From Latescibacteria bacterium UBA6620 (GTDB lineage Bacteria; Latescibacterota; UBA2968): DNA of 64,000 bases. Both the position numbers and the translations under genes were made by a program. Below the pieces are notes generated by a model. The model was not told where the DNA came from. It was given only the letters and a program-made list of their open reading frames with translations, and did no database searches. Location: positions 63,009-127,008 of the forward strand of contig DJHM01000034.1 in assembly GCA_002433075.1 (NCBI GenBank), read 5' to 3'. Below are positions 42,359 to 51,370 of this stretch, piece after piece (positions within the stretch are counted from its first letter, which is position 1; every line of letters begins with the position of its first letter).

Positions 42359-43505
42359 CCTGTACGGCCCCTCTTCCTCGCAGCATTCTGGATCATTTCA
42401 GTTTCCATTTGCGTGGGGGTTGTTTCCGCCGACCCACCCGATCTCGAGTCCGTCGTCGAAAGATTCGTTGTCGGAAACTACGAGGAAGTGAAGCGACTAT
42501 CCGATCCTGTAAACGAACGGCACACCGCGGACATCCGGTACGTACGGGCGCGGTTGGCCTTGTTTCTAGACGATTCGGGATCTGCCGTCGAGGAACTTCA
42601 GGGACTCCTCCAGCTAGATCCATCCCACGCCGACGCCCATTATCGACTCGGGGTGATCTACGGAGAAAGAGCTGAGAAAGCAAGCTTCCTCCGCAAACCG
42701 ACGCTCTCCAGAAACGCACGAAAAGCGTTCGCACGTGCGGCCGAACTGGACCCTCGACATTTCCCCGCAAGACGATCCCTCATCGAGTTTGCACTTCACG
42801 CCCCCGGGCATTCTCGGGGGCGGAGAGAAAAAAGCCATGGTTCTAGCCGACTCGCTCGCGTCTATCGACGCAACCCGAGGCCATCTCGCCCGGGCGCTCA
42901 TCTACGCAAAACGCGGAGATCTAGAAGGCGAAGAATCAGCCTACAGGTCCGCCGCCGGAGCCTCACCTGAGAATCCTCGTCCGAAGAGATGGCTCGCGTC
43001 TTTTCTCGATCGCCAAGGTCGCCGTGGCAAAGCGATCAATTTGCTCGAGACACACTTTCGCTCACACTCCACCAGTCCTCTGGCTATCTTGACGCTGGCC
43101 CGACTCCATTTCCTGGAGGGTCGGCATTCCGAGGCGCTCCAAGGAACCGACGTGGCCATCTCGGCGCTGGACGACTCGGTTCAGGCAGTACTAGCGGATT
43201 CGACTCTTCGTAATGCGGATGTCGATCGACTCATCCGGTTTCAGTCAAGACGGATCCGGACGCTGCTGACGAAAGGAAGTTTCGTCGCCGAAGTAGAATC
43301 GAACCAGGGGCTCGAGGCGCTCGAGCGCTTTCTCGCCCTGACGCCCCCGAACCTCCGGTCCAACCTAGCCCACGGTCATTACCTGACGGGCCGGATTTAC
43401 GAGGGACTCGATCGACCGAAGGCTGCGCGACGGGCCTACAGAACGGCCCTCAAATTGAACAAGAGTCACAAACCTTCTCGGGCGGCGCTCAACGCTCTCG
43501 AATAA
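42278..43505 (+). pseudogene. TPR-repeat secreted protein, frameshifted at C5
   Basis: The first frame gives a signal-peptide-like RPLFLAAFWIISVSICVGVV, cut probably after VSA, and TPR units such as AHYRLGVIYGERA and ARKAFARAAELDPRH. At the run CCCCC (42801-42805) the protein must step one base: removing a C joins IEFALHAPG to ILGGGEKKAMVLADSLASID. The rest then runs to 43505 with further TPRs (RGKAINLLETHF, KAARRAYRTALKLNKSH). The whole would be about 400 residues and periplasmic. The start is uncertain (GTG 42278 or TTG 42311). It is either a pseudogene, a phase-variable gene or a sequencing error. Confidence 0.75.
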
Positions 43506-43529
43506 ACACGGCAACACTCGTCCAACGAT

Positions 43530-44708
43530 ATGCCCTACCCACTTTCCCGCTTCACGGTTCTCGACCTTACGCGCGTACGCTCCGGTCCGACTGCAGTACG
43601 CCAGCTTGCCGACTGGGGTGCCAACGTCATCAAGATCGAAGCTCCCGAGGCCATCGACCCATCGGGCGGCATGGGAGGTCCCCGTCACGGTCCAGATTTC
43701 CAGAACCTCCACCGCAACAAGCGGGGCATGACCCTCAACCTGAAGGCGGAACCGGGGCACACCGCTTTCATGCGCATGGTCGAACAGGCCGATGTCGTCG
43801 TCGAAAACTTCCGTCCCGACGTCAAGGATCGACTTCGGGTCGGCTACGACTCATGCCGTGAGGTCAATCCCCGAATCGTCTATGCCAGCATCTCCGGGTT
43901 CGGACAAGACGGTCCCTACAGTCAACGACCGGGCTTCGACCAGATTGCGCAAGGTCTGGGGGGGCTCATGTGGATCACGGGCCTTCCAGGACAAGGCCCG
44001 GTGCGAGCGGGAACACCAATCGCCGACTTGGCTGCCGGCCTCTATGCCGCCATCGGGGTTCTCACTGCGCTCCTCCATCGTGAAGAAACGGGCGAGGGCC
44101 AACTCGTTCACACGTCGCTCCTCGAAGCCCAGATTGCCATGCTCGACTTCCAGGCTGCCCGCTGGATCCTCGCCGATGAAGTGCCCGGACAGGCGGGCAA
44201 CAATCACCCCACAATCATCCCTACCGGCGTCTTCAAGACGGCCGACGGTTACATCAACATTGCCACGACCGGCGAGCAGATCTGGCAACGGCTCTGTCAC
44301 GCCCTCGGGGCACCCGAGCTCATCGAAGACCCCCGCTACACGGATGGCCTGCTGAGATCCGGCAACCGGGATGCACTCAACGCAGATCTGGAAACACGAA
44401 CCGTGGAGAAATCGAGCGCAGAGTGGATTGACAGCCTCAACGAAGCCGGCGTCCCGTGCGGCCCGATCTACAAGATGGACGAAATGTGGTCCGACCCACA
44501 GGTCGAACACCTCCAGATGGTACGAGAAGCAAACAGTGATGTCTTGGGGAGGCACAAGGTTGTCCGGAATGCCGCTAACCTGAGCAGCACGCCCGACATG
44601 CCATATCGAGGCTCTCCCGAGCGTGGTGAGCACACGAATGAAATCCTCACCGAATTCGGATTCTCAAAAGAAGAGATCGAGTCCATGAAGCGGGAAGGGG
44701 TCGTATGA
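43530..44708 (+). CDS. CaiB/BaiF family CoA-transferase
   Basis: This 392-residue class III CoA-transferase has the N-terminal FTVLDLTRVRSGPTAVRQLA with DWGANVIKIE, VVVENFRPDVKDRL, and AGTPIADLAAGLYA, which contains the catalytic Asp that carries the acyl group. The C-terminal GPIYKMDEMWSDPQV is also typical. The enzyme moves CoA between carboxylic acids in the cytoplasm, activating a substrate acid for breakdown. Its stop overlaps the start of a 27-codon ORF, which in turn overlaps the next PhyH gene, so it appears to lead an operon. The acid substrate is unknown. Confidence 0.92.
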   Translation: MPYPLSRFTVLDLTRVRSGPTAVRQLADWGANVIKIEAPEAIDPSGGMGGPRHGPDFQNLHRNKRGMTLNLKAEPGHTAFMRMVEQADVVVENFRPDVKDRLRVGYDSCREVNPRIVYASISGFGQDGPYSQRPGFDQIAQGLGGLMWITGLPGQGPVRAGTPIADLAAGLYAAIGVLTALLHREETGEGQLVHTSLLEAQIAMLDFQAARWILADEVPGQAGNNHPTIIPTGVFKTADGYINIATTGEQIWQRLCHALGAPELIEDPRYTDGLLRSGNRDALNADLETRTVEKSSAEWIDSLNEAGVPCGPIYKMDEMWSDPQVEHLQMVREANSDVLGRHKVVRNAANLSSTPDMPYRGSPERGEHTNEILTEFGFSKEEIESMKREGVV

Positions 44709-44788
44709 ACGACCAGCGGCATCGCCCGGGACCCATTCCGCCGACCGACAAGGAGCAAGCGCTTCGCGGAAGGTGGGTCGGTGAGTAA
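44705..44788 (+). CDS. 27-residue ORF bridging two genes
   Basis: An ORF starting MNDQRHRPGPIPPTDKEQAL overlaps the CoA-transferase stop by ATGA and ends in a TAA that overlaps the GTG of the next gene. The protein is basic and has no known motif. It may simply keep ribosomes moving across the gap (translational coupling). Expression is unproven. Confidence 0.3.
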   Translation: MNDQRHRPGPIPPTDKEQALRGRWVGE

Positions 44789-45635
44789 ACTCAACCCCTT
44801 CCGATTCGACACGGTCCCCGATGGTGCCGTAGAAGATTTCCTTCGGGACGGCTACATCGCCGTACACGATGCCATGACGGATGAAGCGCGCGAAGGTCTG
44901 ATCGATGAGATAGTGACCTCGAGACCCGTCGCCGACTTCCTTTCGTCCCCACCGGAAGATCGCGAAAGGCCCACCTCCCGGGCGACGTCAGGAGCAAATA
45001 AAACCAGCACCTATTTCGTCCGTCCCTGGAACGACCGTGGTCCGTGGGGCCATGCGCTCGTCGATGCCCCGCTCGTCAAGGCGCTCCTCGCGGCAACCAT
45101 CGAGCCGGGTTATCACTTCTGTCATTCCGCGCTCAACCTCGCGCCGCGTGGTTCAGACCGTGTCCGTTTCCATCAGGATCACCACCACTGGAAACACGAG
45201 AATCCGGTTAATCTCGCCGAGCGTCACCGCTATTACATCCAAATCCTCTATTATCCGAACGGATTCAAACGAGGCGACCGAAGTCTCAGCGTCATCCCTG
45301 GCAGCCACCGAGTCGCTCCAACCGAAGAAGCGACGCCCGAGGCCATGCTGTCAGGCGCATTCAATCAAGAGGCGGGTCGATCGTTGGAGTGTCTCCACCT
45401 GGAGCTTCCACCGGGCAGTTTCGTCTATCTCAACGCCCGGATGTTTCACGGTGTCGAGCCTAAACCACTCGACTCACCCCAGGCGTATCGTATCTTTACG
45501 ATCGATATTTTCAAGGAATCGGGACCTCCACATCGCTACACGCAGGAGATCCCTTCTGACTGGATGGACCGAGCGGATGAACATCGTAGTCAGATGTTCG
45601 ATCGCGAAACCTACACCGAAGAAAGCTGGAAATAG
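44781..45635 (+). CDS. Phytanoyl-CoA dioxygenase (PhyH) family protein
   Basis: This 284-residue oxygenase has DFLRDGYIAVHDAMTDEARE as the family opening. The iron triad is complete: H131-Q-D133 in RVRFHQDHHHW, and the distal His in LNARMFHGVEP. The Arg in QAYRIFTIDIF is placed to bind 2-oxoglutarate. The His/Trp cluster HQDHHHWKHENP resembles that of the PhyH-HEAT protein (HWHKDDNGP), so the two may be close paralogues. The GTG at 44781 overlaps the small ORF's stop. It lies in the operon of the CoA-transferase and the Gfo/Idh/MocA gene; an acyl-CoA or sugar-acid substrate would fit but is unproven. Confidence 0.9.
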   Translation: MSKLNPFRFDTVPDGAVEDFLRDGYIAVHDAMTDEAREGLIDEIVTSRPVADFLSSPPEDRERPTSRATSGANKTSTYFVRPWNDRGPWGHALVDAPLVKALLAATIEPGYHFCHSALNLAPRGSDRVRFHQDHHHWKHENPVNLAERHRYYIQILYYPNGFKRGDRSLSVIPGSHRVAPTEEATPEAMLSGAFNQEAGRSLECLHLELPPGSFVYLNARMFHGVEPKPLDSPQAYRIFTIDIFKESGPPHRYTQEIPSDWMDRADEHRSQMFDRETYTEESWK

Positions 45636-45649
45636 ACGGAGGAGAGACC

Positions 45650-46594
45650 ATGTCGAAGGTAAGGGTCGCCCTGATCGGGTGTGGTGGCAGAGGAAAGGGA
45701 CACTTTCGAATCCTCGAAAGCTTCGAGGATGTTGAACTCGCGGCACTTTGCGATCCGGTGGACGAGAGCCGCGAGGCAGCAGCGCAGGAGTTCGGTATCG
45801 AGACGCAGTATACGTCCGTCGATGATCTCCTCGACGCCGGAATCGACGCGGTCGTCGTCGCCACGCCCGCCTACCTGAACGGCAAGGTCGCGCTCCCCTG
45901 CATCGAGCGCGGCGTCCACACGCTTATCGAGAAACCTCCCGGCTTGACAGTCGACGAAACGCGTGGCCTGAAGGACGCTGCGGACAAGTCCGGGGCCAAG
46001 GTCATCATCGGTTGGAACCGACGCTTCCACCCCGTCATCGTCCAGGCACGGGAACAGGTTCTCGAACGAGGGCCGATCACTCAGCTTGTCGGCGAATTCC
46101 ACAAATCCATCACCCGAATCGCTGACTCGGGCATCTTTCCACGCGAGTTCCTCGACCAGATGCTCCTCGAAACACCGATCCATTCGATCGACACCTTGCG
46201 CTTCCTGGCTGGCGCCGACGTCGAAGAGGCACACGGGGTCTCGCGCCGATCCATGTCCGCCTACCGCGACGTCCACGCCGCCCTTGTCCTCTTTGAGAAC
46301 GGCGTCATCGCCCAATGCATCCACAACTACACCACAGATGCGAGACTGGAACGCTACGAGATCCATGGACACGACATTTCCGCCTACATGGAGGGCGTTC
46401 ACAGCGGAGAAGTCTTCGTTCACGGTGAGTCCCATCCGATCGAGAAAGGACCGACGAACGGCACCGAAGAGCAAAATCGCTTCTGGATCGATTGCATCAA
46501 GAACGATCGACCGGTCGGGCTGCCTGCGGCGAATCTCGACGAAGCCATCAAGACGATGGAACTCGCCACCTCCATACTTGGGAACACCAAGTGA
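45650..46594 (+). CDS. Gfo/Idh/MocA family oxidoreductase
   Basis: This 314-residue NAD(P)-dependent enzyme has VRVALIGCGGRGKGHFR (dinucleotide loop), LAALCDPVDES, VVVATPAYLNGKVAL and TLIEKPPGLTVDE with the catalytic Lys. IIGWNRRFHP and LLETPIHSIDTLRFL (the conserved H-x2-D helix) complete the active site. It probably oxidises a sugar or cyclitol. A strong GGAGGAGAG precedes the ATG 14 bases after the PhyH stop. Its stop overlaps the start of the SGNH hydrolase gene (GTGA), placing all in one operon. Confidence 0.92.
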   Translation: MSKVRVALIGCGGRGKGHFRILESFEDVELAALCDPVDESREAAAQEFGIETQYTSVDDLLDAGIDAVVVATPAYLNGKVALPCIERGVHTLIEKPPGLTVDETRGLKDAADKSGAKVIIGWNRRFHPVIVQAREQVLERGPITQLVGEFHKSITRIADSGIFPREFLDQMLLETPIHSIDTLRFLAGADVEEAHGVSRRSMSAYRDVHAALVLFENGVIAQCIHNYTTDARLERYEIHGHDISAYMEGVHSGEVFVHGESHPIEKGPTNGTEEQNRFWIDCIKNDRPVGLPAANLDEAIKTMELATSILGNTK

Positions 46595-47217
46595 GTGACG
46601 GTCTCCGACAGGAGTTTGTCCAGCCCGAAATCGATCCCTCCCTGCCGTCGGTCCTCTTGATCGGAGACAGCATCTCCATAGGCTACACGCTGCCCACGCG
46701 TGAACGGATGGAGGGAAGGGCGAACGTGCTTCGTCCTCCGATCAACTGCGGCCCGACCACACGCGGCCTCGAACACCTCGACGAATGGGTTTCCAGCAAC
46801 CCCTGGGCCGTCGTCCACTACAACTTCGGCCTCCACGACCTCAAACAGATCGACGCTGACGGTCAAATGGTTCCGCCAGATCAGGGTACGTACCAGGTGC
46901 CGATCGAGAGCTACGAGCAGAACCTCTCTGTGATTTCCGATCGTCTACTGGAAACAGGTGCGGCGCTTATCTGGGCGTCCACCACGCCCGTGCCCGAAGG
47001 CGCAACTGGGCGTGTCGGGGGGGACGCCGCACACTACAATGAGGTCGCTCTACGCGTCGTGGAGACCCGGGGTGTTCGCATCAACGATCTCTACACCTTC
47101 GCCCTCGATCGGCTCGAGGACATTCAGCAGCCCGCCAACGTTCATTTTACAGACGCCGGGTCCGCAGCCCTCGCCGACCGCGTCGCAGACACCCTCAAAG
47201 ACTCGCTTCCCGCCTGA
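46591..47217 (+). CDS. SGNH/GDSL hydrolase
   Basis: This 208-residue protein has VLLIGDSISIGY with the nucleophilic Ser in block I, INCGPTTRGLEHL for block II, VVHYNFGLHDLK for the block III Asn and ANVHFTDAGSAALAD carrying the catalytic His. The Asp usually three residues before this His is not evident. The family hydrolyses esters, often acetyl groups on sugars. No signal peptide is seen, so the enzyme is cytoplasmic. The GTG at 46591, which overlaps the previous stop, is chosen because upstream residues lack similarity. It may deacetylate an imported saccharide. Confidence 0.85.
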   Translation: MSDGLRQEFVQPEIDPSLPSVLLIGDSISIGYTLPTRERMEGRANVLRPPINCGPTTRGLEHLDEWVSSNPWAVVHYNFGLHDLKQIDADGQMVPPDQGTYQVPIESYEQNLSVISDRLLETGAALIWASTTPVPEGATGRVGGDAAHYNEVALRVVETRGVRINDLYTFALDRLEDIQQPANVHFTDAGSAALADRVADTLKDSLPA

Positions 47218-47219
47218 TC

Positions 47220-49172
47220 GTGGGCGCCCTACCCGATCCTCAAACCAAAGCTGTGCCTAAACCTCACCCGGTCACCGTCCGGGCCATGCTCCTCGGCACG
47301 GTGTGCGTCACCTTCATGGCGTGGGGCGGCCATTACACGCGACACATCGGCCACGTCACAAAAATGGCCCAAGACCATCTCCCCTGGGGCGTTGTGGTCC
47401 CCTTCATCGTCATCACCGTCCTTCTCAACAAGATCATTCAGAAGATCCGCCCGTCGGCCATGCTGTCCCGTGCGGAGCTTCTCGTCATCTTCGGGATGGC
47501 CAGCATCGGGTCTGCGCTCCCCAGTTACTTCATGGCCCACATGCTGGCGAATATCGCCGCGCCCTATTACTTCCCAACCCCCGAGAACTCCTGGGCGGCC
47601 GAGCTTCACCCCAACCTGGTCGACTGGGCTGTCGTGACAGATCGAGTCGCCGCCAAATGGTTTTACGAAGGGCTTCCGGCGGGCGCATCCATTCCCTGGA
47701 GTGCGTGGTCGACACCCCTTTTCTGGCGCCTGTCGCTGGTCGGCGCGATCGGTTGTTTCTGTTACTCAGCCGTCGCCATGCTCAGAAAGCAGTGGGTTGA
47801 GCACGAACGTCTCACCTTTCCGCTGATGACCCTGCCTCTGGCCATGTCGACCCGAGAGCCTCAAGGGTTTTTCCCCGTCGGAATCCTGAACCTGCCGATC
47901 TTCTGGCTCGGATTCGCCTTTGCCATTTTCCCGATTCTCTGGAACATGATCGGATACTTCGTACCCGTCTTCCCGACCATTCCCAGACAGTTCGGCCACC
48001 TGTCGTTGGGTCGCGAGTTTCCACCCATTCAGACGAGATTCTATCCGCTGATTATCGGGGTCTCCTACTTCATCGAGCTCGAAATCTCCTTCAGCATCAT
48101 CATCTATTTCCTCCTCCTGACCCTCGAGACGGGCATCCTGACCCGACTTGGTTTCGAACTGGGGCCGCCCCGCGGAGACACTTCCCAGTTCGAGAACTGG
48201 CAGGGACTCGGCGCACTATGCGTGCTGATTCCCTGGGGTCTCTGGATGGCCAGAGGTCATTTGTACGAAGTTTATCGAAAAGCCATTCACCGGGATCCTT
48301 CCATCGACGACTCCGGCGAACTGCTATCCTACCGAACCGCGCTCTATACGTGGATTCTCAGCGGTCTCTTCATTCTCGCCTGGTGCGTCGCGTCCGGTAT
48401 GACCCTCTACTTTGCGACGGTTTTCCTCTTTTTTGTGCTCATTGTCTGGCTCGGGATCTCGAGGATCTCGATCGAGACCGGCCTGATCAGCAGCCGGACG
48501 ATCCACGCCCAGTTCGCGACTGTCCACGTCGTAGATCTGGCCAACGCGACACCCTCCAGCCTCGTCGCACTCGCCATGACGCGAACGTGGCACCGAGACC
48601 TCAAAACCGCCCTGATGGCGCCGATGGCAAACTCGGTCCGTCTGTTCGACGAGGTGCGAAGCGACCGCACTCGACTGACGATCGCCGTCGCCATTGCCGT
48701 CGCCGTCGTGGCGGGTGGAAGCGCCTACTATGCCATCTCCGCCGGCTATAGTACAGGCGCGTACAACTACGGCGGCATCTATGCCGGCTCGGTTCAGGGC
48801 ACGTTCGATCGGGCGGTGGGTTACATCAAGGACCCCTTCGGTTTGGACCGGGAGCTGGCCCTCTGGTCGCTCCTCGGCGTGGCGACGGCCGTCGCCAACA
48901 TGGCCATCCGCTACGCCCATCCATCGTTTCCGCTTCACCCCATCGGTTTCGTTTCAGCCACGACCTACCCTGCAAATCAGTCGATCTTCTCCCTGTTTAT
49001 CGCCTGGTTCGCCAAACAGGCCATCCTGCGATTCGGCGGGATCGGCCTCTATCGGCGAGCAGCCCCTTTCTTCATGGGGCTCATGCTCGGCTATTTCACA
49101 GGTGTTGGAATTTCCTTCATCGTGGATTGCATCTGGTTTCCTGGCGAAGGGCACCACCTCTCCCTCTATTGA
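47220..49172 (+). CDS. DUF6785-like polytopic membrane protein (copy 2)
   Basis: This 650-residue protein has many hydrophobic helices and is a full-length paralogue of the one at 20784-22721. Aligned landmarks include WAVVTDRVAAKWFYEGLP / WAIITDPEVSVGFYEGL, RKQWVEHERLTFPL / RRQWSENERLAFPI, DDSGELLSYRT / DDSGEVLSYRA, and FPLHPIGFV / FPIHPIGFT followed by GEGHHLS / GHGHHLI. The GTG at 47220, 2 bp after the SGNH stop, gives an extra 11-residue tail; GTG 47253 is an alternative. It is probably the transporter of this operon, as its paralogue is in the other; transport is an inference from shape and context. Confidence 0.83.
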   Translation: MGALPDPQTKAVPKPHPVTVRAMLLGTVCVTFMAWGGHYTRHIGHVTKMAQDHLPWGVVVPFIVITVLLNKIIQKIRPSAMLSRAELLVIFGMASIGSALPSYFMAHMLANIAAPYYFPTPENSWAAELHPNLVDWAVVTDRVAAKWFYEGLPAGASIPWSAWSTPLFWRLSLVGAIGCFCYSAVAMLRKQWVEHERLTFPLMTLPLAMSTREPQGFFPVGILNLPIFWLGFAFAIFPILWNMIGYFVPVFPTIPRQFGHLSLGREFPPIQTRFYPLIIGVSYFIELEISFSIIIYFLLLTLETGILTRLGFELGPPRGDTSQFENWQGLGALCVLIPWGLWMARGHLYEVYRKAIHRDPSIDDSGELLSYRTALYTWILSGLFILAWCVASGMTLYFATVFLFFVLIVWLGISRISIETGLISSRTIHAQFATVHVVDLANATPSSLVALAMTRTWHRDLKTALMAPMANSVRLFDEVRSDRTRLTIAVAIAVAVVAGGSAYYAISAGYSTGAYNYGGIYAGSVQGTFDRAVGYIKDPFGLDRELALWSLLGVATAVANMAIRYAHPSFPLHPIGFVSATTYPANQSIFSLFIAWFAKQAILRFGGIGLYRRAAPFFMGLMLGYFTGVGISFIVDCIWFPGEGHHLSLY

Positions 49173-49301
49173 CTTTTCGCTCCCCTACCTTTCCGCACGC
49201 CAACGTTCACTCACCCCAGACATCCATCTGCATTGACTTTCGCGAGGCTCAGGGGTACCTATAGCCGCCCCAACCAGCCACGAACATACCGGGAGGTTCC
49301 C

Positions 49302-49895
49302 ATGAGCAAGGTGCTCATCATCATCGGCGAGGCGTCTGAGACCGTAGACACCCTCTATCCCGTACTTCGCGTTCAGGAAGACGGTTTTGAGCCCGTCGTC
49401 GCCGGTCCCGAGGCCCGTCTCTACAACATGGTTCTTCACGAGATCAAGGAAGGCTGGGACATTACCCGTGAGTACGAGGGGTATACGCTGAAGGCCGACA
49501 TCGCCTTCCGTGACATCGATCCCTCCGAGTATGCGGGCATCTTCTTTTCCGGGGGTCGGGCGCCCGAGTACATCCGGGATGACCCTGATCTCATCCGTAT
49601 TACACGCTATTTCTTCGAGCACAACAAACCCGTCGCCAGCGTCTGTCACGGCGTCGAGATCCCGGCTCGAGCCGGATGTGTCGAGGGACGCCGAATGACG
49701 TGCGTGCGCAAGTGTCGCTTCGACCTCGAAGTCTGCGGGGGCATCTTCGTGGACGAGCGCTTTGTCATCGACGGAAATCTGATCAGCGCCACAGCGTGGA
49801 AAGATCACGGCCTCTACATGAAGCAATGGATGGCCCTGGTCATCGACGAGCAGGCCAGAATGGACTCCGCAGGAGAATCCGCGGCCGCAGACTAA
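49302..49895 (+). CDS. DJ-1/PfpI family protein
   Basis: This 197-residue protein has the nucleophile elbow VASVCHGVEIPAR with the reactive Cys followed by His, and the upstream acidic partner likely in SEYAGIFFSGGRAPEYIR. The fold opening KVLIIIGEASETVDTL is typical. Members are glyoxalase III-like, amidase-like or chaperone-like, and the activity cannot be told apart here. GGGAGG lies 6 bases before the ATG at 49302. A cupin gene follows on the same strand after 38 bp. Confidence 0.88.
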   Translation: MSKVLIIIGEASETVDTLYPVLRVQEDGFEPVVAGPEARLYNMVLHEIKEGWDITREYEGYTLKADIAFRDIDPSEYAGIFFSGGRAPEYIRDDPDLIRITRYFFEHNKPVASVCHGVEIPARAGCVEGRRMTCVRKCRFDLEVCGGIFVDERFVIDGNLISATAWKDHGLYMKQWMALVIDEQARMDSAGESAAAD

Positions 49896-49933
49896 AGCCG
49901 CCCCAGCGTGCTTCCGTAGTCCAGAGGGTCTCA

Positions 49934-50395
49934 ATGATTATATCCGACATCGTGCACATCGAAGGTCGACGTTTTCCAGCCCGACGTCTGACCCAGCCTC
50001 TTTCCGGAGGCGGAACACCCATTCCTACGGAGACCTTCTCGGTCGGTTACGTCACCATTGAGCCGAACGGAGGGCAGGTGCCTTGGCACAACCAGGAGAT
50101 GGAAGAGATCTACGTCGTCATCGAAGGATCGGGCGAGATGTGTCTTGGCGAGGAGCGGCAGACGGTGAAGGCCGGGCAGGCCATTTTCATCCCGCCTGGC
50201 ACGTATCACCAGCTCAGCAACTTGAGCGAGGAACGCCTCGTGATGATGTATGTCTGTGGTGCGGGACCGGTCGCGCATCCACAGCAGGAGATGGAAGGGA
50301 CGCTGCCCAAGGCGGGGGTCGATGTCCCGGAGTTGCCAGTCGGTGCGCATCCACAGCATACAGAACCGCCTGAGGCAGAAGGCCAAAGGCAGTAG
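49934..50395 (+). CDS. Cupin domain protein
   Basis: This 153-residue single-domain cupin has motif 1 GGQVPWHNQEMEEIYVVIEGSG, shortened in its His pair but with H and E ligands, and motif 2 FIPPGTYHQLSNLSEERL with the last His ligand. The C-terminal 40 residues (TLPKAGVDVPELPVGAHPQH) are low-complexity. Such proteins bind a metal and act as sugar isomerases, dioxygenases or sensors. It sits between DJ-1/PfpI and a hydroxyacid dehydrogenase. The start at MIISDIVHIEG follows AGAGGG. Confidence 0.85.
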   Translation: MIISDIVHIEGRRFPARRLTQPLSGGGTPIPTETFSVGYVTIEPNGGQVPWHNQEMEEIYVVIEGSGEMCLGEERQTVKAGQAIFIPPGTYHQLSNLSEERLVMMYVCGAGPVAHPQQEMEGTLPKAGVDVPELPVGAHPQHTEPPEAEGQRQ

Positions 50396-50417
50396 GCAGA
50401 AGATCAGGCGCTCACCG

Positions 50418-50443
50418 CTGTTTCCGCCTGTTTCGTGGTCAAG
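50418..50443. repeat. TTTCCGCCTGTTTCGTGGTC spacer repeat
   Basis: CTGTTTCCGCCTGTTTCGTG then GTCAAG is related to the tandem TTTCGTGTG repeat at 38570-38599. It ends 18 bases before the start at 50462. Confidence 0.5.
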
Positions 50444-50461
50444 ATTTGGTGGAGGAAGTAG

Positions 50462-51370
50462 ATGGCCAGAGTAGGGGTTATCGGTGTAGGGGACATGGGA
50501 TCGGGTCTGGCACGCAATCTCCTCGCTGCGGGTCACGAAGTGACCCTCTTCGACGTCAACCCCGAGCAGCTGCTCCCCTTCGAGAAAGAGGGAGCGAGAG
50601 CGGCGAAGACTCCCCGGGAACTGGGCGAGCATTGCGATTTTGTGTTCGTCATGGTGATGAACGGTGCGCAGATCATCGAGGTCATCTCGGGCGACAAAGG
50701 GCTGATCGCAGGTCTGGATCCAGGATCCGTCTTCATCTGCACGGCGACCATCGAGCGATCCGAGCTCGAAGACGCAGCCAGGATCCTTCAAGATGCTGAA
50801 ATCGAAGTCGTCGACGCTCCGGTGAGTGGTGGCGCGCCCGGTGCCGCAGCGGGAACATTGACAATGATGGTCGCGGCCGATTCCGGGGTCTTCGCAAAGA
50901 CACGACCGATTCTCGATGCGGTGGGAGGGAACATTTTCCACGTGGGCGAAGAGGTTGGACTTGGACAGACGGTCAAAGCGTCACTTGCTGTCCTTGTCGG
51001 GGTCACCTACGCCGGAATTTTCGAGACACTCGCTCTCGGAGTGAAAGCGGGCGTCTCTCCCGAGACGTTGTATCGTGTCATCAGCACCAGCGTTGTCGGC
51101 AGTTTTCTGTTCAAAGACACGACCAAAAACATCATGGAACGCAACTTCACCGGTCAGAGCCGCATCGGCACCATGCACAAAGACCTCGGGATCGCTCGAA
51201 ATCTTGCCCGTGAGTACGGCGTCCCTCTCGTATCGGGGAATTCGGCAGCCGAGTTGTTTCAAGCCGGCATCAGTCTCAGACCCGAAGAAGCCAACTGGGC
51301 CATCATCAAGATCTTCGAAGACATGCTCGGGATCGAAATCGAGGGCGCCGTACCGGAGGACACCGAGTGA
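50462..51370 (+). CDS. 3-hydroxyisobutyrate/tartronate-semialdehyde reductase family protein
   Basis: This 302-residue beta-hydroxyacid dehydrogenase has ARVGVIGVGDMGSGLARN (NAD(P) loop), LFDVNPEQ, VVDAPVSGGAPGAAAGTLTM (the substrate-binding signature) and GLGQTVKASLAVLVG with the catalytic Lys. The Asn pair that normally follows this Lys is replaced by L-A, an oddity. Members reduce tartronate semialdehyde or oxidise 3-hydroxy acids, a frequent last step in sugar-acid breakdown. GGAGG precedes the ATG. Its stop overlaps the next start (GTGA), so it forms a unit with a sugar isomerase. Confidence 0.88.
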   Translation: MARVGVIGVGDMGSGLARNLLAAGHEVTLFDVNPEQLLPFEKEGARAAKTPRELGEHCDFVFVMVMNGAQIIEVISGDKGLIAGLDPGSVFICTATIERSELEDAARILQDAEIEVVDAPVSGGAPGAAAGTLTMMVAADSGVFAKTRPILDAVGGNIFHVGEEVGLGQTVKASLAVLVGVTYAGIFETLALGVKAGVSPETLYRVISTSVVGSFLFKDTTKNIMERNFTGQSRIGTMHKDLGIARNLAREYGVPLVSGNSAAELFQAGISLRPEEANWAIIKIFEDMLGIEIEGAVPEDTE

